Of a stretch of DNA of 64,000 bases, positions 1-8,414 are shown piece after piece (positions within the stretch are counted from its first letter, which is position 1; every line of letters starts with the position of its first letter). Source of the DNA: PRS1 sp965250265 (GTDB lineage Bacteria > Bacteroidota > Bacteroidia > Flavobacteriales > Flavobacteriaceae); the NCBI GenBank assembly GCA_965250265.1, contig CBDFNO010000009.1, forward strand, positions 1 through 64,000. The letters are read 5' to 3'. The notes beneath the pieces are model-generated. The model had not been told where the DNA came from, did not search any database, and saw only the letters and a program-made list of their open reading frames with translations. A program made the position numbers and the translations under genes.

Positions 1-1346
1 TATATGCAGGAGCTGGACAATGTGATATTAGTAAAGGAGAATTAACTGGAACAGTTACAATAGATTATTCAGAAGGACAGGTAACTATTACTTATGATCT
101 TTATGAGGGTTATTTATTAAGTGAAAGCCATGTATATGTTGGAGAAACTCCTTATCCGTTAAATAGAGGAAAAGAGACTGTAGCACCAGGGCAGTATCCA
201 TACAATTCAGGTAGCTTAAGTAATACTATAACATATATGGTTGGACCTATTGATACAAGTAGTTATGAGAATGGTATTTATGTTATTGTACATGGAGTAA
301 CATGTCAAGATTGTAACACTAACGGTGATATTGATACTTCTGATGATAATTGCTATACTGAAATGGAAGATAATGGAGTAACATTAATGGGAAGTAGTAA
401 TTTACCTGATGTGACTTATTATTGGACAGGACCTGACGGGTTTGAATCTAATGAGCAAAACCCAACAGTTGATGTACCAGGCACTTACACATTAATCGTT
501 ACTACAACAGAAGGATGTTCTGATTCTGATACTGTAGAAGTAATTGAAGGTGATTGCGAAAGTCAAGTAAGTGGCTGCGAAACTGCTTTTGCTAGATATA
601 ATGATGATAACAAATGTTTTATAGATGATGGCTTTAGACGTTGGGGTTGGACCAATTATTTTAAAGAGGAAGGTGTATATAACTTACCAATATATGCTGG
701 TGCAGCTCAATGTGATATTAATAAAGGTGAACTAGTAGGTAATGTAGAAGTAAATTATACAGATGGCTATGTAACTGTTACATATAAAATGTACGAAGGT
801 TATATAATGAGTGAGACTCATGTATATATTGGTTCAAACCCTTATCCAATAATAGGTAAAGGAAAGAAAAGTAAAGAAACTGTAGCACCAGGGCTATATC
901 CTTTTATAAAGACAGGATTAAATAACGCCACCTCTTATATAGTAGGACCAATAGATGTAAGACGAATGGATAGAGGTATTTATGTAATAGCACACGCTGT
1001 TACGTGCGGGGTTTCAAATAACTCTGTAAGCGAACCTACATATAAAACTGAAATAGATTTAATTGATGAGATAGCTTTCAAAGCTTACCCAATACCATTT
1101 GATGATGAGATAAATTTAAATTATTCTACATCTTTTGAAACTGATGTTACTATTGAAATATATGATATCAAAGGATCTCTGATAAAGAGATTTAAGGATA
1201 AGAATAACATAAAGAATATTGAAAAAAGAATAAAAGCAGATTTATCTAGAATAGACGATCAAATGTTATTTGTTAAATTAACGACTAGTAAAGGTTCAGT
1301 GGTTAAGAAGATAATTTCTTCTAAACATAGAGAAAGAAAGCGTTAA
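1..1346 (+). CDS. T9SS-secreted repeat protein, 3' part
   Basis: This open frame runs in from beyond the left edge (codons start at base 3), so the start is missing. It carries two copies of a repeat of about 100-140 residues. Each has a YAGA-QCDI-KGEL stretch, an ETVAPG-YP stretch, VGPID and a GIYVI-H-VTC end. Between the copies (about bases 385-550) is an Ig/PKD-like segment with WTGPDGF and GTYTLIVT. The last 90 residues start at AYPIPFDDEINL, contain IEIYDIKG and end in a Lys/Arg-rich tail. That is the form of the T9SS type A C-terminal sorting domain, which is cleaved when cargo is exported and attached to the surface in Bacteroidota. The ligand or activity of the repeats is unknown to me. 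A strong terminator follows the stop codon. Confidence 0.85.
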   Translation, partial: YAGAGQCDISKGELTGTVTIDYSEGQVTITYDLYEGYLLSESHVYVGETPYPLNRGKETVAPGQYPYNSGSLSNTITYMVGPIDTSSYENGIYVIVHGVTCQDCNTNGDIDTSDDNCYTEMEDNGVTLMGSSNLPDVTYYWTGPDGFESNEQNPTVDVPGTYTLIVTTTEGCSDSDTVEVIEGDCESQVSGCETAFARYNDDNKCFIDDGFRRWGWTNYFKEEGVYNLPIYAGAAQCDINKGELVGNVEVNYTDGYVTVTYKMYEGYIMSETHVYIGSNPYPIIGKGKKSKETVAPGLYPFIKTGLNNATSYIVGPIDVRRMDRGIYVIAHAVTCGVSNNSVSEPTYKTEIDLIDEIAFKAYPIPFDDEINLNYSTSFETDVTIEIYDIKGSLIKRFKDKNNIKNIEKRIKADLSRIDDQMLFVKLTTSKGSVVKKIISSKHRERKR

Positions 1347-1390
1347 TTAAAATATAATAGGGATATGTAAATTAAACTTTGTCTGATGTT

Positions 1391-1430
1391 CCATTCCCTC
1401 TAGGGTTAACCCTAGAGGGAATGGTTTTTA
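1391..1430. terminator. Perfect palindromic terminator
   Basis: Bases 1391-1424 are a perfect 34-bp palindrome: a 17-bp arm CCATTCCCTCTAGGGTT followed directly by its reverse complement, then a T-run. It sits 45 bases after the stop of the T9SS protein gene and should stop transcription from the left. The symmetry would also let it act on the opposite strand. Confidence 0.85.
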
Positions 1431-1672
1431 AAATCGGCTGAATCCTATCCCCAAATTTAATGTATAATTATTGGATTGTTAAATTCCAGTTATTTAGTGG
1501 AGCTGTTCATTTTTTTCGATGTTTTAGTAGCAAGATAAACTAGTTTTAAAAGCACAATATCGTTAGCCCGCATATTCATGTCAAGTTGACTCCAGTATTC
1601 TTATTTAAGTTGAGTATAGTAAAACAGGTCCAAAAAGTGTGTGTTTTATATATGTTTTTTTAGTAGAAATTG

Positions 1673-1885
1673 TATATTTGCCATCCATAAAGACAAATAC
1701 AATTTGTTTTTAAATAGTTCTTTTTGACTTTAGTGTGCAATTCGGTGAACCATGCTAAATTAAAAGCGTTTAAAACGTTGAATAATAAGGTGTTATGTGA
1801 TTTTAAATAATCCTGCCACCCCGACAAATTTAATAAGCAATTAATATCAAAACCTTGGTAATCGTAAGATTATCGAGGTTTTATG
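1673..1885 (+). ncRNA. Possible small RNA unit
   Basis: TATATTTG at 1673-1680 matches the flavobacterial -7 element TAnnTTTG exactly. About 170 bases downstream is a hairpin at 1849-1882: AAAACCT pairs with AGGTTTT, and TAATC pairs with GATTA around a GTAA loop. The space between has no open frame of note. This could be a small RNA or a relic of a mobile-element end. I do not recognise a known RNA family, and no -33 element is clear. Confidence is low. Confidence 0.25.
1809..1828 (+). repeat. Imperfect flanking repeat, left copy
   Basis: AATCCTGCCACCCCGACAAA here matches AATCCTACCATCCTGACAAA at 17209-17228 in 17 of 20 positions, same orientation. The two copies lie on either side of the five-gene block. 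This may mark a former insertion boundary or may be a recurring intergenic sequence of this genome; one window cannot tell. Confidence 0.5.
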
Positions 1886-1935
1886 ATTTTAAACAAATAT
1901 TCAATATTTAATTTTAAAAGTTAACTGTGAGACAA

Positions 1936-1984
1936 GCTTATTTACAAAAATTTGTTGCTTATTTACAAAAATTTGTTGCTTATT
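1936..1984 (+). repeat. 21-bp tandem repeat
   Basis: Two perfect copies of a 21-base unit, GCTTATTTACAAAAATTTGTT (split: GCTTATTTAC then AAAAATTTGTT), at 1936-1956 and 1957-1977, followed by the first 7 bases of a third. Each unit contains a near-palindrome, ACAAAAATTTGT. It lies about 240 bases upstream of the first gene of the large block. It may be replication slippage or a repeated binding site. Confidence 0.8.
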
Positions 1985-2223
1985 AAAAAATAATGGCTAT
2001 CTTAACAAAGTATTTGAAGAATATTTTAATATCTCTCTCCCTTTATTAAAGTACTAATCCGTACGTAATTTCTAGCAATATGTTTGCTCTAAAGTAACTA
2101 CTTTTTATAAAGCTAAACAGTTTAGTTTTATTGACCTCTTTGTGAATTGGTAATGGCCAATGGCTATTTTTAATTGAAGACTAGTAACTAATTGGTACAA
2201 GCTTCATAATTTAATTCACATTA

Positions 2224-5200
2224 ATGAAAACAGTTGTTAAGCTTATTCACTTGGATGCCTTGATTTTACCTCATGATACCGTGGTAAAGGATGCTTTGGC
2301 AGATTATTCTCGCCTTCCCCATACAGATACTATACAGGACTATAATCCAGATACACCTTATGTTGGTGAGAGTATTTTGAACCAACCGTTTCAAGATAAA
2401 AATCTCATGCTCAAGTCAGGTGTTCATCTACATTGGTCATTACCAACAGGATTGACTAAGACCATTGGTTTTCCTATAATTAAAAAAGGAGAGTTACATA
2501 AGCTCAACAATTATTTTGAGGAAAATACAGCAGAAAACCTTATAGAGGTAAGAGATCAAATCTGGAATGACCTGTTAGTTGCAACGAACTGGATAAAACT
2601 TATAGGAGAGAATAGCGGAAGTATTTTGTCTTTTACTAATATCGACCAGGACATTTTTCACAGTGGAGTAAATTCGCTTACAATAACTCACAATTGGACT
2701 CTTGAGCATTCCAAAGCGTTTGTAAAGGCTTTAGTAAAGCTCATGACAAAATTGCAAGATTCCGATTATGCTACTGTTCCAGACGTATGGGTGGTTAACC
2801 GGAAAGTGAATGATAAGATCACTAGAACCTGGGTTGTAGAAAGCAATTATATTTCCACCACGAGAAGCCCTGAACAAGGCAATTTGGGAGCTGTAAATGT
2901 ACCTTTTTATGATGATAAGCATGACAATAAAACTCAACCATATCGCTATATGGGAAGGCAATTGGATAATGTTTCGACCTGGACATCAGCTTCCCTAAAA
3001 GGAGAAAACTATTTACACGAAATTACTGCTGTAGGGTATAATCCTCAACCGAGAACCAAAGGACTTGGCGAACCTACATTTGCTGCGTTCTATCCTAATT
3101 GCATGTCCGTATTTGGACTGTATGATAATGAAATTACAGCATCACAACCCGGTCTGGTCTATGAGGTTATGGGATTATATGGCCGACCAGAAAACGATTA
3201 TTTAAATATTTTTATTAAGGACTTTGCAAATCGAAATCCAAAAGGAGACGATTATTTCCAAGACCTTAATGCAGCTTTAAAATCCGAGTTTCTTTGGGAG
3301 ACACCAAAAGACTTTCAGATAGATTATGAAGTCCAGTCTGTCCTGTTTGGCAAAGCTATTCCGAAAGTTGCTCAAAAACCCAATCCTACACAAATTGATA
3401 TTACTGTTGGCAATACAGGAACCGAAGCTTTATCGGCATACTTAAGCACAAAATTAGATGGAGACAAAAAAAATAATGAAGAAATATTAGAATCAATTCA
3501 ATTGGCTTCCAAATTACAAAATAAAGTATTGGATATTGGTCATAAATTTATTGAAGCCCGGCACGAAAAAGGATTTACTGCCTTCCCTGGTGGTACGCTT
3601 TGGACCATTAAATTAGAGACTGAAGAAGCGCTATCGGCCAAAGACAGTAATAATAGTGATATAAGGGAAATGACTTTGCCAGACGATTTGGCCAGCCTGT
3701 TGAATCAAATTAACAGCTTACAGTTTGACTATGACAATAAAGAACGAGAAGTACAATTTTTACGCCGACAACTCTTTTCCGATTGGTATAAATATATGGT
3801 CAGCGCCTATCCGCCTGTAGATAATAAGACCATATTTTTTAATAATGATGAGATTCTTGAGTATTTAAGAAAAGATAGTATTCCAAGTCTGGAATCAAAG
3901 CTGGACTCCATTGGGCTTATGTCTATAACAAACGACGATAACGGGAGGTTAGCAAGTGCTGCAACAAATGCAAGTGAAAATAGTATTGCAGGCCAGTTAA
4001 CGCTTAAATTACAACAATTGGCCGAAAAAGTTAAGGCTTTAAATAATGAGCAGGACGAGAACGGTAAATCTTTAAAAGATAAAGGTAAGTGTATGGCAAT
4101 CCGGCAAACAGCGGCTCCACGATACTGGCGTGCGAATGACCCGGTGGTACTCTTTTCTGAAAAACCAACAGCCTCTCAAACCCCTACACTTTTTAGTGAA
4201 CGTCATGCAACGCCGGGAACTTCTGAAATTGTTGAACATTTGGTTGTTGATATAGTTTTAACCCAACCGGACAACTTTTCGGTTGCTGATGTAACCAAAA
4301 TATTTCTTGCCATAAGTTCTATTTTTAAAGATCAAAATGAAACCGGGACTGATAAGGCCAGCACTATTTGGAATCCGTTTATGATGGAATGGGAAGTTGA
4401 GTTTTTGCCCACAATCTTGGGTAATAATGAAACTTCAGAAACCCGGATGTATGATCAAAATTACATAGATACGCACTATGTACTAAAGGAAACAGATCCG
4501 GATTTTAGCCTAAAATCAGCTACCGATATTCCCGATAATGCAAGTCTTTATAGTGGTAGTACAATTCTAACACCTTCAGCTGGGGTTTCTTTGGACAGAT
4601 CAATTGAGCAATTTGTCAAAAACTTTGGAGATTCTCAAACCCCAGAAATGCTTATAAAGTTGGAGAATGCTCAAGAATTTTTAAAGAAAACAAACGTATT
4701 ATCTCAATCTATAGGTGGTTTCCATGAAGGTTTGGTTATGCAAAAACAAACTCGTCAACTGGATATTGCAGATCCTCTGGGATTTCCGCAATACCAAGAT
4801 TTTGCCGAAAATGAAGTTGCGCCTTTAGTAGAAAAATATAACCTTACTGCACCGCAACCCTTAGGCAATTTTAACCCTATTCGTAGTGGAGAATTCAAGA
4901 TTCTTAACTTGAGACTTATCGATGCTTTTGGGCAAACATTAGATTTTAATGAACCAGGAGTCCTTACTAGTGAGACACTTGCCGGGTCGAGTCAGACTTC
5001 TTCGGTTATATTAAAACCAAGATTATCACAACCCGCTCGTTTAAATTTCAGGTTGCTTTCAGGATCATCAGGAGAACAAGAAATGAATACACATCCCGCC
5101 TCGTCACCAATTTGTGGATGGCTGTTACCCAATAATCTCGACCGCAGTATTATGTTCTATGATCATGACGGTTGTGCTATAGGAGCATTGACCATGAATA

Positions 5201-6381
5201 CTGGTAATCCCTGGATGCCTGCTCCAGATTCAAATAAAACGAGTTTTATCGATTCAATTGCAAATTTTGCCTTGAGAAAAGTAGCTCGTAATTTATTCGA
5301 TCGCCAAAGTGAAAGTATTAAGGCTTTAGGGACATCAGATAATAGTTTCTTGCATCATTTTATAAGTGCCTTGGACAATGCCATTGAAAATATTGATCCG
5401 GAAAATTTTGCTGAACATCAAGATATCGCAGTATTAATGGGTAAGCCCATTGCTGTGGTAAGAGCAAAGCTGAATCTTGAATTGGAAGGATGCCCCGCCA
5501 CCGATCAGAGCTGGACTCAATTTGGACATGAATTGCAGGGGCATGGAAGATCTTCGGATGCATTCATCAAAGTAAAATTCCCAATTCGTCTAGGTGAATA
5601 TAAGCAATTGAACGACGGATTAATTGGATATTGGCAGGAGGACAGTGAAGGTCAATTGGATGACTATTATATAAGTTCGGAAGCCGGTGAAAACCCTGAC
5701 TCGTTTATAAAGACCTATACACCAGGAGGGCAACCGCTGAATATTTATCAATCTATAGATGACGATCCAGTATGTGTAACCATGTTGGCAGATCCAAAAG
5801 GAATTATTCATGTCGCCAGTGGAATTTTGCCGGTTAAATCCGTTTCTATTCCAAAGGATCAATATAAAGATGCACTTAAAAATATAGCCATTACCTTCCT
5901 TACGGCTCCAATACTTTCAACAGAAAATCATTTAAAATTAAGTGTCCCTAAAGAACCGGGCTATGAATGGAATTGGTTAGAGCAAAGAGCAGAAAGAAAA
6001 TGGTTGGAAATAGCCCAAACGGTGATTATCCAAAAGCAGTTATTCGACTCTAAATTTACTGATGAACCTACGCTGTGGAATCAATTGGTAAGTAAAAATT
6101 GGTTAGAACTTATCAATGGCGACTCTGAACGTGCCATGATAACGTCAGCAGTTCATCGTTCATTTCCACCAAATGATGAGGTGGATCATGATCCTTTTCC
6201 TATAGAAATTGGAAAACGGCTGGATGATTTCTTTGACAACTATGGCAAACGGATAGAGCCCTTTGATTTGCATGTTTCCTTTACGGGAGCACAGGTCTTA
6301 CGGGAGGGATGGTTGCAATTAGCAACTGAACAAAATAATAATAATGACAACTCTAATCCAGAGGAGGATGGAGGTGCGTAA
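2224..6381 (+). CDS. Giant uncharacterised protein with GVHLHW motif
   Basis: A 1385-residue protein of unknown function, first of five co-directional genes. No signal peptide, membrane segment or sorting domain is visible, so it is probably made and kept in the cytoplasm until assembly or release. Landmarks are GVHLHWSLP at residues 66-74, VPDVWVVNR at 185-193 followed by WVVESNYI at 203-210, two coiled-coil-prone stretches near 485-520 and 589-625, and an Asn/Glu-rich, low-complexity tail. I recall the GVHLHW and VPxxWxVxR signatures from large hypothetical proteins in other phyla (actinomycetes, myxobacteria), so this looks like a conserved family rather than a random giant gene; that is memory, not a search. 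The next gene starts 39 bases downstream, suggesting one transcript. Role inferred only: a structural or scaffold component of the block. Confidence 0.75.
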   Translation: MKTVVKLIHLDALILPHDTVVKDALADYSRLPHTDTIQDYNPDTPYVGESILNQPFQDKNLMLKSGVHLHWSLPTGLTKTIGFPIIKKGELHKLNNYFEENTAENLIEVRDQIWNDLLVATNWIKLIGENSGSILSFTNIDQDIFHSGVNSLTITHNWTLEHSKAFVKALVKLMTKLQDSDYATVPDVWVVNRKVNDKITRTWVVESNYISTTRSPEQGNLGAVNVPFYDDKHDNKTQPYRYMGRQLDNVSTWTSASLKGENYLHEITAVGYNPQPRTKGLGEPTFAAFYPNCMSVFGLYDNEITASQPGLVYEVMGLYGRPENDYLNIFIKDFANRNPKGDDYFQDLNAALKSEFLWETPKDFQIDYEVQSVLFGKAIPKVAQKPNPTQIDITVGNTGTEALSAYLSTKLDGDKKNNEEILESIQLASKLQNKVLDIGHKFIEARHEKGFTAFPGGTLWTIKLETEEALSAKDSNNSDIREMTLPDDLASLLNQINSLQFDYDNKEREVQFLRRQLFSDWYKYMVSAYPPVDNKTIFFNNDEILEYLRKDSIPSLESKLDSIGLMSITNDDNGRLASAATNASENSIAGQLTLKLQQLAEKVKALNNEQDENGKSLKDKGKCMAIRQTAAPRYWRANDPVVLFSEKPTASQTPTLFSERHATPGTSEIVEHLVVDIVLTQPDNFSVADVTKIFLAISSIFKDQNETGTDKASTIWNPFMMEWEVEFLPTILGNNETSETRMYDQNYIDTHYVLKETDPDFSLKSATDIPDNASLYSGSTILTPSAGVSLDRSIEQFVKNFGDSQTPEMLIKLENAQEFLKKTNVLSQSIGGFHEGLVMQKQTRQLDIADPLGFPQYQDFAENEVAPLVEKYNLTAPQPLGNFNPIRSGEFKILNLRLIDAFGQTLDFNEPGVLTSETLAGSSQTSSVILKPRLSQPARLNFRLLSGSSGEQEMNTHPASSPICGWLLPNNLDRSIMFYDHDGCAIGALTMNTGNPWMPAPDSNKTSFIDSIANFALRKVARNLFDRQSESIKALGTSDNSFLHHFISALDNAIENIDPENFAEHQDIAVLMGKPIAVVRAKLNLELEGCPATDQSWTQFGHELQGHGRSSDAFIKVKFPIRLGEYKQLNDGLIGYWQEDSEGQLDDYYISSEAGENPDSFIKTYTPGGQPLNIYQSIDDDPVCVTMLADPKGIIHVASGILPVKSVSIPKDQYKDALKNIAITFLTAPILSTENHLKLSVPKEPGYEWNWLEQRAERKWLEIAQTVIIQKQLFDSKFTDEPTLWNQLVSKNWLELINGDSERAMITSAVHRSFPPNDEVDHDPFPIEIGKRLDDFFDNYGKRIEPFDLHVSFTGAQVLREGWLQLATEQNNNNDNSNPEEDGGA

Positions 6382-6420
6382 TAAAATGAACTTAATTTAA
6401 ACTTAAATAACACTATAATT

Positions 6421-8379
6421 ATGACAACTACAAGATCCAGTTTTCCAATAGATTTTGACTTTTATAATGAAAATGAAGAGCAGGTATTGTTCATCACAGA
6501 GAATGTCTCGGGACAGGAAATGACCCTTGAAATCGGAAACCCTTCCGATAAACCTACCACAATTAAGACCTTGAGCGGTGCCGCATCAGCTACCAATCAT
6601 CATTTCGAATTGGTATTCCGTCCGGGTGTTATCCATAGCAGCCCTTCAGCCATAAAAATTGAAGGCTCCGATTTCGAACTATTTTGTAATAAGGACAGTT
6701 CAAAAAATATAATTCCCAATGCCGACGGGACGATATCACTATACTTTAAGGCCAAAACTGAATTAACCCTAAACAAAGGCGAAAAGTTAACTATTAAAAT
6801 CTCACAAATCCGGGGTGATATTAAAGGAAGTACCCGTGGTACACGTGTACTGCTAAAATACCAAAACTTATGGCATGCAGGTAACTCCGATCCTTTTTCG
6901 GGCTATCGCGAAATACATATGAATATTATTAATCATAAGGGTCGGAAAAATATTCCGCTTCATATGGGTTTTGTAGGTCATAATACGGTGCTCAATGACG
7001 GTAATCACAGTAACGAATTGAGACTTCGCATTAGCAATAGCTCGCGAGATAAAAAGACTCTAGATGCTGCTCCAAATTCCAGATTAGTGTTATCTATGGA
7101 AGGAGGCGCACCTTCAAAAGAATGGACTCTGGCTACAAATGGCCAGTTAAAAGATGTGCATGTTGAAGTAAAATATCCGGGAGATACTGTAGCTCTTGAA
7201 GAGCATAAATACACTGGAGTTCTTGTATGGGATATGCCCTTTAAAAAATTAGAGGGTAATAAATTTATCGATGTTTTAATCAAAGGTCTTGTGACCAATC
7301 ACCCTACAGGGCATGCCAACCTCTATCTTCATTATGAAAATATTCCGGGTTACTGGGACGCTGAATTTGTGACTGTAATTGAAAAAAGCCCCTTAACCTA
7401 CAATCATAAAAATGTAGGTATAGGTACGCCTAATCCTGGCGCAAAACTGGAAGTTGATGGAACAACCAAATTAAAAGAAACTAGCTTTAATGGAAACATA
7501 CATTTAGAACCTTCCAATCTAGTTAATGTAAATTATGGGCCTTGGGCAACAGTTAATAGAAAATTTATTGAGTTTAAAACCAAATACAATAATGATATAA
7601 ATAGGGGCATGGTAAATTTCTATGCACCTTCAAATTATTATACCAATAAACCGTTAATTTCACTTGCTGGGAATTATGGAGTGGGGGGACAGGTTGGTAT
7701 TGATAATCCTAAACCTGATAATAAATTAGATATTGGAAGTTATGCAAATAATAGCGATACCTATATGGCCATTAAAACTACCGGAGGTAATGTTCATAAA
7801 GCAGGTATTAAATTACGACATTATAATGATAACTATGGCTTTGATTTAATTAGTGACGAAACTAAAAACAGTTTCTTTATTAAGCAACACTTCAAAAATG
7901 CCGCAGGCGTTACAGCTTTAAGTGTTGATGGTAATGCCAATGTCGGCATTGGTACAGCAACTCCAAGTGGCAAACTAACGGTCGTTCCAGCCAAAAATGG
8001 TCGGGGACTGGAAATATTTAGTCCTTCGTCCGGTAATACCCATTTACCATACACGAATAATTGGAATTATATATCGGGCAATGGAGTAATATTTAGAAGC
8101 CCAACTAATGTTGAAAAAGTAAGGATTGACAGTAATACAGGTAATCTTAAATGCAGATCCCTCCAAATTGGGGGTACTGTAATTGGTGTAAGGGAATTGA
8201 ACATATTAAAAAAACTGGCTGCTGGTAACCTTCAGGTAGATCTATGGAATACCAAGCAACAAGAATATATGTATGCCGCTGATTATGCTCCGTTTGATGG
8301 CGACCGTCGTCGTGTATTTACATGGAGAAGACGAACCCGTATTAACCAAGGACAATGGAAGTTAAGATTTCCGGTGTAA
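6421..8379 (+). CDS. Fibre-like protein with GIGT repeats
   Basis: A 652-residue protein without signal peptide. The first 320 residues look beta-rich, with alternating hydrophobic strands and short turns. After that come three copies of a motif typical of phage tail-fibre and adhesin shafts: NVGIGTPNPGAKLEVDG near 330, QVGIDNPKPDNKLDIG near 425, and NVGIGTATPSGKLTV near 506. The C-terminus (IGGTVIGVRELNIL, then YAADYAPFDGDRRRVFTW) is Arg-rich and does not look like the S74 self-cleaving chaperone. The family role is a trimeric fibre or attachment shaft. In this setting, without any phage genes, it may be the fibre or adhesin part of the block. It lies 39 bases after the first gene and 35 before the third. 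Confidence 0.75.
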   Translation: MTTTRSSFPIDFDFYNENEEQVLFITENVSGQEMTLEIGNPSDKPTTIKTLSGAASATNHHFELVFRPGVIHSSPSAIKIEGSDFELFCNKDSSKNIIPNADGTISLYFKAKTELTLNKGEKLTIKISQIRGDIKGSTRGTRVLLKYQNLWHAGNSDPFSGYREIHMNIINHKGRKNIPLHMGFVGHNTVLNDGNHSNELRLRISNSSRDKKTLDAAPNSRLVLSMEGGAPSKEWTLATNGQLKDVHVEVKYPGDTVALEEHKYTGVLVWDMPFKKLEGNKFIDVLIKGLVTNHPTGHANLYLHYENIPGYWDAEFVTVIEKSPLTYNHKNVGIGTPNPGAKLEVDGTTKLKETSFNGNIHLEPSNLVNVNYGPWATVNRKFIEFKTKYNNDINRGMVNFYAPSNYYTNKPLISLAGNYGVGGQVGIDNPKPDNKLDIGSYANNSDTYMAIKTTGGNVHKAGIKLRHYNDNYGFDLISDETKNSFFIKQHFKNAAGVTALSVDGNANVGIGTATPSGKLTVVPAKNGRGLEIFSPSSGNTHLPYTNNWNYISGNGVIFRSPTNVEKVRIDSNTGNLKCRSLQIGGTVIGVRELNILKKLAAGNLQVDLWNTKQQEYMYAADYAPFDGDRRRVFTWRRRTRINQGQWKLRFPV

Positions 8380-8414
8380 TAGATCTTGAAAATTAAACAT
8401 AATTTTTTTTAAAC

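Larger units (their letters stand above)
1431..2223. other. Non-coding region before the five-gene block
   Basis: About 790 bases without a convincing gene. It holds a promoter-like TATATTTG at 1673-1680, a possible small transcribed unit ending in a hairpin at 1849-1882, one half of an imperfect repeat pair at 1809-1828, and a 21-bp tandem repeat at 1936-1984. Only very short open frames occur, for example 27 codons from 1460, and none looks like a real peptide gene. The leader of the next gene, about 2139-2172, has TTTG and TATTTTTA at 22-base spacing, a weak promoter candidate, plus a small inverted repeat ATTGG/CCAAT. Confidence 0.6.

Noticed and set aside
1936..1984. CRISPR array
   Set aside because: Units are directly adjacent with no spacers and only two full copies; no cas genes in the window.
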